Below, one piece after another: positions 1 to 9,502 of a DNA stretch of 64,000 bases. Every line of letters begins with the position of its first letter. Position 1 is the first letter of the stretch. Under the pieces are notes generated by a model. The model searched no databases, was not told where the DNA came from, and saw only the letters and a list, made by a program, of their open reading frames with translations. The position numbers and the translations under genes are program-made. Where the stretch lies: contig CBDDAE010000002.1 in the NCBI GenBank assembly GCA_965224795.1, positions 682,001 through 746,000 on the forward strand, given 5' to 3'. Source of the DNA: NVTR01 sp036480115 (lineage in GTDB: Bacteria; Pseudomonadota; Alphaproteobacteria; Rhodobacterales; Rhodobacteraceae).

Positions 1-216
1 CACATCTGCGCGCGGGCTGGTTTTCTGGTCCAAATCCCACATTGAAAGTGACACCTGCACCGACGGAGGTAACGCAAAGGCTTCGTCAAATTTCACATTC
101 TTGCGAAGCTTGCGCATTCCGTCGCCAGTCCACATCACGCCGCCATCCTGAAAATCCGAAAACAAAACCAACGAGCCCTGATCGACCCCTATATGTCCGC
201 GCTTGAGCCGTTTCAT
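1..216 (-). CDS. H-type lectin domain protein (partial, N-terminus only)
   Basis: A reading frame on the minus strand starts with ATG at 216 and runs off the window edge, giving about 72 residues. An AGGAT ribosome binding site lies about 8 bases upstream. The visible part contains the pattern GVDQGSLVLFSDF followed by VMWTGDG and a stretch ending in SLSMWDLDQ, which resembles the small H-type lectin proteins commonly found just downstream of atpC in Rhodobacteraceae. Family knowledge: H-type lectins bind N-acetylgalactosamine-type sugars, but the role of the bacterial versions is not established. A terminator-like hairpin separates it from atpC, so it is probably transcribed partly by read-through or from its own promoter. 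The C-terminal half is outside the window. Confidence 0.7.
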   Translation of the reverse strand, partial: MKRLKRGHIGVDQGSLVLFSDFQDGGVMWTGDGMRKLRKNVKFDEAFALPPSVQVSLSMWDLDQKTSPRADV

Positions 217-231
217 TCATACATCCTAAAA

Positions 232-262
232 CCAAAAGGGCCCCGATACTCGGAGCCCTTTG
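232..262 (-). terminator. Intrinsic terminator after atpC
   Basis: A 10-bp stem with one mismatch (236-245 pairing with 251-260) encloses a 5-base loop. On the minus strand it is followed by TTGGTTTT. It sits 22 bases past the atpC stop codon and just before the lectin gene, so it likely ends the ATP synthase transcript. Confidence 0.7.
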
Positions 263-281
263 AAAACGATAACTGCATGTA

Positions 282-692
282 CTACTGACGAACTGTCAGA
301 CCAAATTCTTCGGCGGCACTGGTTAGATCGGCCACCAGTTTCAATGCCGCATCAGAGGAGTCCGGCGTTGCTGAATCGCGCGCCGCTTTCGCATCAGACA
401 TCAAGCCATCCAGAACGTCCTGCGTGACTTCTTCGCGCGGCATTGCCTGTTCAGCCAGCACAGATGTGCTGGTTGCAGTGATTTCAGCAAATCCACCGGT
501 AACCAGATAGTCTTGCGTGCCTTCAGCACTGACGACCCGCAGTAAACCGGGGCGCAATGTGGTAATTGTCGGCGCATGGTCCGGCATCGCCGTCATGTCG
601 CCTTCAGCCCCGGGGATTTGCACTTCACTGGCCTGCACCGAGGCCAGCATGCGTTCCGGGGATACCAGATCAAATTGCATTGTATCGGCCAT
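282..692 (-). CDS. atpC: F1Fo ATP synthase subunit epsilon
   Basis: Encodes 136 residues. The N-terminal beta-sandwich begins with MQFDLVSPERML and contains the family-typical stretch VQIPGAEGDMTAMPDHAP, followed by a short C-terminal helical part. Subunit epsilon is part of the central stalk of F1 on the cytoplasmic side of the inner membrane. It couples rotation to catalysis and can inhibit ATP hydrolysis. It is the last gene of the atpHAGDC cluster, 9 bases after atpD, and is followed by a terminator. Length and position are normal for Rhodobacterales. Confidence 0.96.
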   Translation of the reverse strand: MADTMQFDLVSPERMLASVQASEVQIPGAEGDMTAMPDHAPTITTLRPGLLRVVSAEGTQDYLVTGGFAEITATSTSVLAEQAMPREEVTQDVLDGLMSDAKAARDSATPDSSDAALKLVADLTSAAEEFGLTVRQ

Positions 693-701
693 GTTCGCCC
701 C

Positions 702-2132
702 TTATGCCGCTGCTGCAGCCATTTTCTCGGCTTTGGCTATCACTTCATCGATACCACCGACCATATAGAATGCACCTTCTGGCAAGTGATCATATTCACC
801 GGCCACAACGGCCTTGAACGAAGAAATTGTGTCTTCCAGCGAAACCTGTTTGCCGTCCGAACCTGTAAATACTTTTGCGACATCAAAAGGTTGGCTAAGG
901 AAGCGTTGGATTTTCCGAGCACGTGCCACAGTAAGTTTATCTTCCTCTGACAATTCATCCATGCCCAAAATGGCGATGATGTCCTGCAAAGATTTATAGC
1001 GTTGCAAGATACCCTGAACGTCGCGGGCAACCTGGTAATGCTCTTCACCCAGAATTGCCGGATCCATCAGACGGGATGTTGAATCCAGCGGATCAACGGC
1101 CGGGTAAATACCCAGTTCCGAAATTGCGCGCGACAAAACCGTTGTCGCGTCAAGGTGGGCAAATGATGTCGCCGGTGCCGGGTCGGTAAGGTCATCGGCG
1201 GGCACGTATACGGCCTGCACAGATGTAATTGATCCGGCTTTGGTGGACGTAATGCGTTCCTGCATCTGGCCCATATCTGTGGCCAGCGTGGGCTGATAGC
1301 CCACAGCGGACGGGATACGACCCAAAAGGGCGGACACTTCGGAACCGGCCTGGGTAAAGCGGAAGATGTTATCAACGAAGAACAACACGTCAGCGCCGGT
1401 TTCATCGCGAAATTGTTCGGCCAGTGTCAGGCCGGACAGTGCCACACGCATGCGGGCACCGGGAGGTTCATTCATCTGGCCATAAACCAGCGCGATTTTA
1501 GATTTTTCCAGATCGTCGGGGACGATAACGCCCGATTCAATCATTTCGTGGTAAAGGTCGTTGCCTTCTCGAGTCCGTTCGCCCACACCGGCGAACACCG
1601 ACACGCCCGAATGCACCTTGGCGATGTTGTTGATCAATTCCATGATCAGAACCGTCTTACCAACGCCGGCACCGCCGAACAGGCCAATTTTGCCGCCCTT
1701 GGTGTATGGGGCCAGCAAGTCTACAACTTTGATCCCAGTGACGAGGATTTGGGATTCAGTTGCCTGGTCTTGAAACGCAGGAGCATCTTGGTGGATAGCG
1801 CGGCGAGATTTTGTTTTGACCGGGCCTTGTTCGTCCACAGGTTCGCCGATGACATTCAGGATACGGCCCAGGGTTTCAGGGCCAACAGGCATTGAAATGG
1901 GTTCACCCAGATCGGTAACTGCTGTACCACGTACCAGACCTTCGGAACTGTCCATGGCGATGCAACGAACGGTATTTTCGCCCAGGTGCTGGGCTACTTC
2001 CAGTACCAGCCGCTTGCCGTTATTGTCTGTCTCCAGAGCGTTCAGAATTTCGGGAAGATGGTCCCCAAACTGAACATCTACAACAGCGCCAATCACCTGG
2101 GTGATTTTGCCGGTTGCTTTCGCTTTTGCCAT
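702..2132 (-). CDS. atpD: F1Fo ATP synthase subunit beta
   Basis: Encodes 476 residues, the usual length. Subunit beta carries the three catalytic nucleotide sites of the F1 head. Visible motifs are the P-loop GGAGVGKTV at about residue 153, GERTREGNDLY, the Walker B region ADVLFFVDNIFRF, and the DELSEED motif near residue 391 that contacts the rotor. The N-terminus MAKAKATGKITQVIGAVVDV is typical of the alphaproteobacterial protein. It lies between atpG and atpC with gaps of 23 and 9 bases, consistent with one transcript. Confidence 0.98.
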   Translation of the reverse strand: MAKAKATGKITQVIGAVVDVQFGDHLPEILNALETDNNGKRLVLEVAQHLGENTVRCIAMDSSEGLVRGTAVTDLGEPISMPVGPETLGRILNVIGEPVDEQGPVKTKSRRAIHQDAPAFQDQATESQILVTGIKVVDLLAPYTKGGKIGLFGGAGVGKTVLIMELINNIAKVHSGVSVFAGVGERTREGNDLYHEMIESGVIVPDDLEKSKIALVYGQMNEPPGARMRVALSGLTLAEQFRDETGADVLFFVDNIFRFTQAGSEVSALLGRIPSAVGYQPTLATDMGQMQERITSTKAGSITSVQAVYVPADDLTDPAPATSFAHLDATTVLSRAISELGIYPAVDPLDSTSRLMDPAILGEEHYQVARDVQGILQRYKSLQDIIAILGMDELSEEDKLTVARARKIQRFLSQPFDVAKVFTGSDGKQVSLEDTISSFKAVVAGEYDHLPEGAFYMVGGIDEVIAKAEKMAAAAA

Positions 2133-2155
2133 GTCGTTTCTCCGGTTTTGTCTAC

Positions 2156-3031
2156 TTAGAGCGCTTCAGCGCCCGAGATAATTTCAATTAGTTCATTTGT
2201 GATCACAGCCTGACGTGACCGGTTATATTCGATTGTCAGCTTGTCGATCATGTCGCCAGCATTGCGGGTCGCGTTGTCCATCGCTGACATCCGCGCGCCT
2301 TGCTCGGATGCGCCATTTTCCAGCAATGCGGAAAACAGTTGCGTGGCCACACCGCGGGGCAGCAGATCGGCAAGTATTTCTTCTTCATCCGGCTCATAGT
2401 CATAGATCGTGGCCGCGTCAGCATCTTCTTCGGCCTCAAACGCCGCAGGGATAATCTGCAATGCGGTCGGGATCTGGCTGATCACGCTTTCAAAGCGGCT
2501 AAAGAATATTGTTGCCACATCAAATTCTTCAGCGTCAAACCGCGATAGAATGCCCTTGGCGATGCCTTGCGCATCGGAATACCCGACACGCTTTACTTCG
2601 GTCATGTCAACGTGGTCGATCATCTGATCGCCGTAAAACCGCTTGATCTGATCGCGGCCTTTTTTGCCAACTGTCAGAACTTTAACAGTTTTTCCATCAG
2701 CTACCAGTTTACTGGCATGGGCACGGGCCAAACGAACAATGGAAGAATTGAAACCGCCGCAAAGGCCACGTTCAGAAGTCATAACCACCAGAAGATGCAC
2801 CTGATCATTGCCAGTGCCCGACAATAGTTTTGGCGCGCTTTCAGAGCCGCTTGCCGCTGCCGACAACCCGGCCATCACGGAATTAAACCGTTCAGCGTAG
2901 GGGCGTCCAGCCTCGGCAGATTCCTGGGCACGGCGCAGTTTTGCCGCGGCAACCATCTGCATGGCCTTTGTGATCTTACGCGTCGATGTGACGGTATCGA
3001 TCCGGTTTTTAAGGTCTTTTAGATTGGGCAT
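2156..3031 (-). CDS. atpG: F1Fo ATP synthase subunit gamma
   Basis: Encodes 291 residues forming the central rotating shaft. The N-terminal helix MPNLKDLKNRIDTVTSTRKI and the C-terminal helix with ARMSAMDNATRNAGDMI are the coiled-coil pair that inserts into the alpha3beta3 ring. The conserved SERGLCGGFNS motif is near residue 88. It is 20 bases downstream of atpA and 23 upstream of atpD. The acidic stretch DYEPDEEEILADLL around residue 210 is in a region that varies among bacteria. Confidence 0.97.
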   Translation of the reverse strand: MPNLKDLKNRIDTVTSTRKITKAMQMVAAAKLRRAQESAEAGRPYAERFNSVMAGLSAAASGSESAPKLLSGTGNDQVHLLVVMTSERGLCGGFNSSIVRLARAHASKLVADGKTVKVLTVGKKGRDQIKRFYGDQMIDHVDMTEVKRVGYSDAQGIAKGILSRFDAEEFDVATIFFSRFESVISQIPTALQIIPAAFEAEEDADAATIYDYEPDEEEILADLLPRGVATQLFSALLENGASEQGARMSAMDNATRNAGDMIDKLTIEYNRSRQAVITNELIEIISGAEAL

Positions 3032-3051
3032 TTCCCTATCCTTTCAGGCCT

Positions 3052-4590
3052 TTACGCAAAATCTGCGGCAAATGCGTCAAGAGCGGCGCGAATGCTGTCT
3101 TCCAGATCACCCTTAACCTTGCGGTCATTGTCGGTGATATCTGTCAGAAGATCGGCGTGCTTTGAGCGCAGGTGATTAAGCAGACCACTTTCAAAACGGC
3201 CCACATCTCCAACTGCAATTTTATCCAGATAACCCTGGGTGCCAGAGAAAATTACGCAAACGATCTCGGCGTTGGTCAGCGGCGAATACTGTGGCTGTTT
3301 CATCAGCTCAGTCAGACGGGCACCACGGTTCAGCAACTGCTGTGTCGCGGCATCCAGATCGGAACCAAACTGGGCAAACGCCGCCATTTCGCGGTACTGC
3401 GCCAATTCCAGCTTAACAGGGCCTGCAACCGATTTCATCGCGTCGGTCTGGGCGGATGAACCAACCCGTGAAACGGAAAGACCAGTGTTCACCGCCGGGC
3501 GAATACCCTGATAGAACAGTTCAGTTTCAAGGAAGATCTGACCGTCAGTGATCGAAATCACGTTGGTCGGAATAAACGCCGAAACATCGCCACCCTGGGT
3601 TTCAATGATCGGCAGCGCCGTTAAAGAACCGGAACCGTTGTCTTCGTTCAGCTTGGCCGAACGTTCCAGCAGGCGTGAGTGCAGATAAAATACGTCGCCA
3701 GGATAAGCTTCACGGCCCGGTGGACGGCGCAGCAAAAGTGACATCTGGCGATAAGACACGGCCTGCTTGGACAGATCGTCGTAAATAATCAGTGCGTGGC
3801 GGCCATTGTCGCGGAAATGTTCCGCCATAGAAGTGGCAGCGTAGGGTGCCAAGAATTGCAGTGGTGCAGGTTCAGACGCGGTTGCAGCGACCACAATCGT
3901 GTAGGCCATGGCACCGGTTTCTTCCAGTTTCTTAACCAATTGCGCAACCGTTGAACGCTTTTGCCCAATCGCCACATAAACGCAGTATAGTTTTTTACCT
4001 TCATCGTCACCGGCGGCTTCATTGACCGCTTTTTGGTTCAGGATCGTATCCAGAGCGATGGCGGTTTTACCAGTCTGGCGGTCACCAATGATCAATTCGC
4101 GCTGGCCACGGCCAACCGGGATCATCGCATCAACCGATTTAAGGCCTGTAGCCATGGGTTCATGCACCGACTTACGCGGGATGATGCCCGGGGCTTTTAC
4201 ATCCGCTACTGACCGCTTTTTGGTCTTGATCGGGCCTTTGCCATCAATCGGGTTGCCAAGGCCGTCAACAACACGCCCCAACAATTCATCGCCAACCGGT
4301 ACGTCCACGATGGAATTGGTACGTTTAACCGTGTCACCTTCTTTGATGTCCCGGTCAGAGCCGAAAATCACGATGCCGACATTGTCGGCCTCAAGGTTCA
4401 GGGCCATGCCCATGATGCCGCCGGGGAATTCGACCATCTCACCGGCCTGAACATTGTCCAGTCCGTAAACCCGCGCGATACCATCGCCGACCGACAACAC
4501 GCGGCCTACTTCTGCGACTTCGGCCTCTTGGCCAAAGTTTTTGATCTGCTCTTTTAGGATTGCAGATATTTCAGCTGCCTGAATTGCCAT
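3052..4590 (-). CDS. atpA: F1Fo ATP synthase subunit alpha
   Basis: Encodes 512 residues, normal for the family. Alpha subunits alternate with beta in the F1 head and hold regulatory, non-catalytic nucleotide sites. The P-loop GDRQTGKTA is near residue 169, and the family signature PAVNTGLSVSRVGSSAQ is near 365. The ATG at 4590 shares one base with the atpH stop (TAATG), so translation of the two is probably coupled. This helps keep the alpha:delta supply linked. Confidence 0.98.
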   Translation of the reverse strand: MAIQAAEISAILKEQIKNFGQEAEVAEVGRVLSVGDGIARVYGLDNVQAGEMVEFPGGIMGMALNLEADNVGIVIFGSDRDIKEGDTVKRTNSIVDVPVGDELLGRVVDGLGNPIDGKGPIKTKKRSVADVKAPGIIPRKSVHEPMATGLKSVDAMIPVGRGQRELIIGDRQTGKTAIALDTILNQKAVNEAAGDDEGKKLYCVYVAIGQKRSTVAQLVKKLEETGAMAYTIVVAATASEPAPLQFLAPYAATSMAEHFRDNGRHALIIYDDLSKQAVSYRQMSLLLRRPPGREAYPGDVFYLHSRLLERSAKLNEDNGSGSLTALPIIETQGGDVSAFIPTNVISITDGQIFLETELFYQGIRPAVNTGLSVSRVGSSAQTDAMKSVAGPVKLELAQYREMAAFAQFGSDLDAATQQLLNRGARLTELMKQPQYSPLTNAEIVCVIFSGTQGYLDKIAVGDVGRFESGLLNHLRSKHADLLTDITDNDRKVKGDLEDSIRAALDAFAADFA

Positions 4591-5156
4591 TATCCGACCT
4601 CTTTCATTACGTTCTGGAGGTTAGCAAGCTTGGATCTGATCGAGGTATCGATCATCTTTGAGCCCACTTTAACGATTAAACCGCCGATGAGGCTTTCATC
4701 AACGGCCATATTAATTTTCACATCTTTGCCGACAGTCGCTTTTAACGTCTTGGCAAGTTTGTCCTGTTGCGCCTTTGTCAACGCCTTGGCGGCGGTCACG
4801 TCGGCAGTAATTTCGCCCTTTTCATCCGCGATCAGCGCCCGAAGCCCGGCCACCAGTTGCGGCAACACGAACAGGCGGCGCTTATCGGCCATCAGGGCCA
4901 GGGTGTTGGCCATGGTGGGCGACAGCTTCATCTTCTTGGCAAGTGCCGCGACGGCGACACTTTGCTGCTCACGTGTGTAGATAGGTGAATTGATCAATGC
5001 TGAGAAATCAGCGCTGTCATTCATTGCGCCGTCCAGTGCTGCAATATCGGCCTCAAGCGTTTTTACGCTTTTGCCTTCCTGAGCCAATTCAAAAATGGCT
5101 GTTGCATAGCGCGCGGCAATGCCAGTTGAGATCGAGACTGGTTCTGACACATCCAC
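4590..5156 (-). CDS. atpH: F1Fo ATP synthase subunit delta
   Basis: Encodes 188 residues of the OSCP/delta family, which connects the F1 head to the peripheral stalk. The N-terminal helical domain starts with ISTGIAARYATAIFELAQEG, and the C-terminal part contains DESLIGGLIVKVGSKMIDTS, the most conserved segment of delta. It is the first gene of the cluster. The F0 genes (a, b, c subunits) are not next to it, as expected for alphaproteobacteria where the ATP synthase genes are split into two loci. The operon promoter should lie in 5157-5374. Confidence 0.97.
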   Translation of the reverse strand: MDVSEPVSISTGIAARYATAIFELAQEGKSVKTLEADIAALDGAMNDSADFSALINSPIYTREQQSVAVAALAKKMKLSPTMANTLALMADKRRLFVLPQLVAGLRALIADEKGEITADVTAAKALTKAQQDKLAKTLKATVGKDVKINMAVDESLIGGLIVKVGSKMIDTSIRSKLANLQNVMKEVG

Positions 5157-5374
5157 CCCTTTGATGTCTTAAAGCCCTGAAATTCCACCCCATTGGTGGT
5201 TCAAAGCAACCCATGCAACAGCGGACCCGCTGAGCATCAAAATCCGCGTGGGTTTAGCAGAGGAAATTGCACCTCGCAACTGCTTAGGTGGTGTTTTGCG
5301 ATTGCCCGCATCCAGTAAACACAGGGATTTAGCCCGGGTGCGACGGAATGCACATTCAAACAGATAGGGTTTTA
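5157..5374. other. Intergenic region upstream of the atp operon
   Basis: This 218-base stretch separates the methyltransferase gene from atpH. It must hold the atp promoter unless transcription comes from the gene upstream, but I could not pick a convincing -35/-10 pair. A 69-codon frame with a GTG start overlaps the methyltransferase stop by 4 bases (5169-5378, minus). Its product resembles nothing I know and it is not called as a gene. Confidence 0.4.
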
Positions 5375-6148
5375 TCACGGATTTCGTGATGGGCTTGCGA
5401 TTCCCTGTGTTGCCGAGGCTGGTTTGGCGATGCCGTCTAACACCTTCAATGGTCTTTTAACGGCTTCAGGCAGGCCCGGTCGCTTGGGAACATGGGCGCG
5501 CTTGGAAAATTCAACAATCAATGCGCCCCCAACAAATCGGGCGGAAATCACCCGACCGTACTTTTCAAGAAACTTGCCGGATTTCATCCATATCTTTTTA
5601 TGGGAGGGTGGTTGGTACAGGGCGGCGCGGTGACGTTCGGGAATGAATTGATGTTTCTTAAGCTGCGAATCCAATTGCATTGCACTGTAGGGGCGACCAA
5701 ATCCAAAAGGCGTTACATCTGTTCGCGACCAAAATCCGGCACGGTTAGGGACGATTAGTATTGCTTTGCCGCCCGGTCCCAGCACCCGCCAGCATTCGTC
5801 CAATAGTGCCGAGGGGTTTTCGCTGGTCTCAAGTCCGTGCATCAGGATCAGTTTATCAACATGCCCGGTTTCCAATGGCCAGCTTGTTTCTTCGCAAAGT
5901 ACACTGACATTTTCCATGCCAACCGGCCAATGCATGACCCCCTGCGGTCCAGGCATTAATGCAATTGTACGCCGCGCATCAGCTATAAATGGCCGCAGCA
6001 ATGGCACGGCAAAACCATAGCCAACAACTGTTTGCCCCTTGGCTTCGGGCCAAAGATCAGTGACCTGATCCCGAATGGCGCGCTGCGCCAAGCGGCCCAG
6101 CCCAGTGCGATAATAAAAGTTTCGCAGATCGACAACGTCAAGATGCAT
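5375..6148 (-). CDS. Class I SAM-dependent methyltransferase
   Basis: Encodes 257 residues. The Rossmann-type nucleotide-binding site shows as VVGYGFAVPLL (motif I region) and DKLILMHGLETSENPSALL (motif IV region, post-I acidic position upstream), followed by WRVLGPGGKAILIVPNRAG, the usual motif after a methyltransferase active site strand. The substrate cannot be told from sequence. It is divergent from gloB with a 62-base gap, an arrangement I associate with Rhodobacteraceae. The glycine-rich motif is less canonical (GYGFA rather than GxGxG), so activity should be regarded as likely but unproven. Confidence 0.8.
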   Translation of the reverse strand: MHLDVVDLRNFYYRTGLGRLAQRAIRDQVTDLWPEAKGQTVVGYGFAVPLLRPFIADARRTIALMPGPQGVMHWPVGMENVSVLCEETSWPLETGHVDKLILMHGLETSENPSALLDECWRVLGPGGKAILIVPNRAGFWSRTDVTPFGFGRPYSAMQLDSQLKKHQFIPERHRAALYQPPSHKKIWMKSGKFLEKYGRVISARFVGGALIVEFSKRAHVPKRPGLPEAVKRPLKVLDGIAKPASATQGIASPSRNP

Positions 6149-6210
6149 TGCGGACTGGCCCTATTTCGGCAATTCTGGAGTCAAGCATAACAAAGCGGAG
6201 CTAGAATGCC

Positions 6211-6978
6211 ATGCCCTTTGAAATTGTAACGGTTCCCTGTCTTTCCGACAATTACGCCTTTTTGTTACATTCGGCACAGACAGGCGAAACAGCGCTTATT
6301 GACGCCCCCGAGGCAGGACCGGTGATTGCGGCTTTAGATAAGCACAATTGGAAACTAACTGAAATTTGGCTGACTCATCACCATTGGGATCATATTGACG
6401 CTGTTGGTGAGCTTAAGGAAGCAACGGGTGCGCAAGTCATTGGCGCTAAAAATGACGCCCACAGATTGCCCCCGCTAAATCACGCGCTGGCTGAAGGAAC
6501 CGATTATAAATTTGCTAACAATGATGTTCAGATATTTGATGTTTCCGGGCATACTGTGGGCCATATCGCGTTTTATGTGCCCAATGTTGGAGCAGTCTTT
6601 ACCGCTGACAGTCTTATGGCATTGGGTTGTGGCCGGGTGTTTGAAGGGACGACAGACCAAATGTGGGCCAGCTTGTCAAAGTTGGCGGCTCTACCGCCCG
6701 ATACTATTGTTTACTCTGGGCATGAATACACCGCCAACAATGCAAAGTTTGCAATTACAATCGAACCGGACAATAAAAAATTGCTGGCAAGGGTGCGAGA
6801 TATTGAATTTGCCAGACAGGCTGGTAAACCCACTGTGCCTTCAAGTTTGCAGGAGGAATTGGAAACCAATCCTTTTCTAAGGGCGAAGCTACCGCAGGTA
6901 AAATCGGCGCTGGCCATGCAGGACGCCAGCGATTCTGCTGTATTCGCTGAAATTCGGCGTCGCAAAGATGCCTTTTAG
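6211..6978 (+). CDS. gloB: Hydroxyacylglutathione hydrolase (glyoxalase II)
   Basis: Encodes 255 residues of the metallo-beta-lactamase fold. It hydrolyses S-lactoylglutathione to lactate and glutathione, the second step of methylglyoxal detoxification in the cytosol. The metal site THHHWDHID covers residues 55-63 (H56, H58, D60, H61 bind the two metals). Further ligands are in SGHTVGHI and the aspartate of FTADSLM. SGHEYTANNAKFA is the glutathione-binding and last metal-ligand segment. The C-terminal helical domain, with LRAKLPQVKSAL, is family-typical. Divergent from the methyltransferase gene. Confidence 0.95.
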   Translation: MPFEIVTVPCLSDNYAFLLHSAQTGETALIDAPEAGPVIAALDKHNWKLTEIWLTHHHWDHIDAVGELKEATGAQVIGAKNDAHRLPPLNHALAEGTDYKFANNDVQIFDVSGHTVGHIAFYVPNVGAVFTADSLMALGCGRVFEGTTDQMWASLSKLAALPPDTIVYSGHEYTANNAKFAITIEPDNKKLLARVRDIEFARQAGKPTVPSSLQEELETNPFLRAKLPQVKSALAMQDASDSAVFAEIRRRKDAF

Positions 6979-7169
6979 AAAATTGCCCCAGGAAAACCCA
7001 ATTTCTGGCCAGATTTTCGTTCTTATTTCGTCGCATATTGAAAAAGTGTGCGATTTTGTTGAGTTTGCACTTGAAGCGCGGGAAATAAAACCGAACTTTA
7101 AGACTACGAGGCTACCGTCGTGACAAAGGCCCGATCCTTTTCGCGACCCTGATCAAGGAGCATGAAACT
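6979..7169. other. Intergenic region between gloB and clpA
   Basis: No gene is supported here. In particular the adaptor gene clpS, often directly upstream of clpA, is absent. The last bases contain the AAGGAG ribosome binding site for clpA. Confidence 0.5.
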
Positions 7170-9494
7170 GTGCCGTCATTTTCGAACACACTGGAACAGG
7201 CAATCCATTCCGCGTTGGCGTTGGCCAATGCCCGAAAGCATGAGCTTGCGACCCTGGAACATTTACTGCTGGCGTTAATTGACGAACCCGATGCCGCGCA
7301 GGTCATGAAGGCCTGCGATGTTGACCTGGAAGAGCTTCGTAAAACGCTGGTCGACTTTGTTGATGATGACCTTGCTACATTGGTTACAGATGTAGAAGGC
7401 TCGGAAGCTGTGCCAACGGCCGCATTTCAGCGGGTGATACAGCGCGCAGCGATCCATGTACAATCATCTGGTCGATCGGAAGTAACCGGTGCCAATGTGT
7501 TGGTGGCGATATTCGCCGAACGGGAATCAAATGCTGCATTCTTCATGCAGGAACAGGATATGACCCGCTATGATGCGGTAAACTATATTGCCCACGGCGT
7601 GGCCAAGGACCCATCCTTTGGCGAAGACCGGCCTGTATCTGGTACGGACGAAATTGATGCAGAGATGTCGGATCCTGAAGGTGGCGAAGCAAAAGAAAGC
7701 GCGCTGGCCAAGTATTGCGTTGATCTGAATGCCAAGTCCCGCGATGGCGACGTCGATCCATTAATTGGACGCGAAGCAGAAGTTGAACGATGCATCCAAG
7801 TGCTATGTCGTCGGCGCAAGAATAACCCGCTACTGGTCGGGGATCCGGGCGTTGGTAAAACCGCCATTGCCGAAGGTCTGGCGCGCAAAATTGTTGAGGG
7901 CGCAACACCAGAAGTGCTGTCTGAAACGACTATTTTTTCGCTGGACATGGGGTCCCTGTTGGCGGGCACACGGTATCGCGGCGACTTTGAAGAACGTCTG
8001 AAGGCTGTCGTCACTGAACTTGAGGCGCATCCGGATTCTGTGCTGTTCATTGATGAAATTCACACTGTCATCGGCGCGGGTGCCACAAGCGGTGGGGCAA
8101 TGGATGCCTCAAACCTGTTAAAACCCGCCTTACAGGGCGGTAAACTGCGCTGTATGGGATCGACAACCTATAAAGAATTCCGCCAACATTTTGAAAAAGA
8201 TCGCGCTCTGGCCCGACGTTTTCAGAAAATTGACGTGAAAGAACCATCGCTGGATGATGCAGTGAAAATTCTGAAAGGTTTGAAACCCTATTTCGAAGAA
8301 CACCATGACATTCGTTACACCGCTGATGCGATAAAATCGGCGGTGGATCTTGCGTCCCGTTATATCCACGATCGCAAACTGCCCGACAAAGCAATTGACG
8401 TAATAGATGAGGCCGGGGCAGCGCAGCATCTGGTGCCAGAATCCAAACGCCGTAAGACAATTGGGTCTAAGGAAATTGAGGCTGTTGTCGCAAAAATAGC
8501 GCGCATTCCTCCGAAAAACCTAAGTAAGAACGATGCCGAGGTTCTGCAGGATTTAGAAGTTTCGCTAAAACGCGTTGTGTTTGGTCAAAATGAAGCCATT
8601 ACAGCGCTTAGTTCAGCAATAAAACTGTCACGCGCTGGTTTGCGCGAGCCGGAAAAACCGATTGGCAACTACTTGTTTGCGGGTCCAACTGGAGTCGGGA
8701 AAACTGAAGTTGCCCGACAGCTGGCCGATACACTGGGTGTGGAATTGCTGCGGTTTGATATGTCTGAGTACATGGAAAAACACGCAGTTTCGCGCCTGAT
8801 CGGTGCCCCTCCGGGATATGTTGGGTTCGACCAAGGCGGCATGTTGACGGATGGAATTGACCAAAACCCCCATTGCGTGTTGCTGTTGGACGAAATCGAA
8901 AAAGCCCATCCGGATGTTTACAATATCCTGTTGCAGATCATGGATCACGGCAAGCTAACCGATCATAACGGCCGCCAGGTGGATTTTCGCAATGTTATCC
9001 TGATTATGACAACCAATGCCGGGGCTAGTGAACAGGCCAAAGCAGCTATTGGTTTTGGCCGTGAACGCCGGTCAGGCGAAGATATCGCCGCTATTGAACG
9101 CACATTTACCCCGGAGTTTCGCAATCGCCTTGATGCCACCATTAGCTTTGCGTCCCTGTCCAAGGATGTGATCCTGCAAGTGGTCGAAAAGTTCGTTTTG
9201 CAACTGGAAGCCCAGCTTATGGACCGCAATGTTCAAATTGAATTGACCAAACCGGCGGCTGTGTGGTTGGCGGATAAGGGTTATGACGATAAAATGGGTG
9301 CGCGCCCGCTTGGCCGGGTCATTCAGGAACATATTAAAAAAGCGCTGGCCGAAGAATTGCTGTTTGGCAAGCTCACCAAGGGTGGGCTGGTTAAAGTTGG
9401 TGTTAAAGACGGTAAAATTGATCTGACTATTGAAGAACCACAAACAAGACGCATCGGGTCTAAGAAAAAACCACCGCTGTTAACTGCTGATTGA
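7170..9494 (+). CDS. clpA: ATP-dependent Clp protease ATP-binding subunit ClpA
   Basis: Encodes 774 residues. ClpA is a hexameric AAA+ unfoldase that feeds proteins, including N-degron substrates brought by ClpS, into ClpP. A Clp N-domain covers about residues 1-145. The first ATPase module has P-loop GDPGVGKTAIAEGLA near 228 and DEIHTVIGAG. The second has P-loop GPTGVGKTEVARQLA near 508 and LLLDEIEKAHPDV. The loop AAIGFGRERR near 630 matches the IGF/IGL loop that docks on ClpP. The start is GTG at 7170 because AAGGAG sits 9 bases before it. Convergent with the next gene across a shared hairpin. Confidence 0.97.
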   Translation: MPSFSNTLEQAIHSALALANARKHELATLEHLLLALIDEPDAAQVMKACDVDLEELRKTLVDFVDDDLATLVTDVEGSEAVPTAAFQRVIQRAAIHVQSSGRSEVTGANVLVAIFAERESNAAFFMQEQDMTRYDAVNYIAHGVAKDPSFGEDRPVSGTDEIDAEMSDPEGGEAKESALAKYCVDLNAKSRDGDVDPLIGREAEVERCIQVLCRRRKNNPLLVGDPGVGKTAIAEGLARKIVEGATPEVLSETTIFSLDMGSLLAGTRYRGDFEERLKAVVTELEAHPDSVLFIDEIHTVIGAGATSGGAMDASNLLKPALQGGKLRCMGSTTYKEFRQHFEKDRALARRFQKIDVKEPSLDDAVKILKGLKPYFEEHHDIRYTADAIKSAVDLASRYIHDRKLPDKAIDVIDEAGAAQHLVPESKRRKTIGSKEIEAVVAKIARIPPKNLSKNDAEVLQDLEVSLKRVVFGQNEAITALSSAIKLSRAGLREPEKPIGNYLFAGPTGVGKTEVARQLADTLGVELLRFDMSEYMEKHAVSRLIGAPPGYVGFDQGGMLTDGIDQNPHCVLLLDEIEKAHPDVYNILLQIMDHGKLTDHNGRQVDFRNVILIMTTNAGASEQAKAAIGFGRERRSGEDIAAIERTFTPEFRNRLDATISFASLSKDVILQVVEKFVLQLEAQLMDRNVQIELTKPAAVWLADKGYDDKMGARPLGRVIQEHIKKALAEELLFGKLTKGGLVKVGVKDGKIDLTIEEPQTRRIGSKKKPPLLTAD

Positions 9495-9502
9495 TTGGAT
9501 CG

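Noticed and set aside
5169..5378. 69-codon frame with GTG start overlapping the methyltransferase stop
   Set aside because: The 4-base overlap is suggestive, but the product is unlike any family I know, has no good ribosome site and occupies the space needed for the atp promoter.
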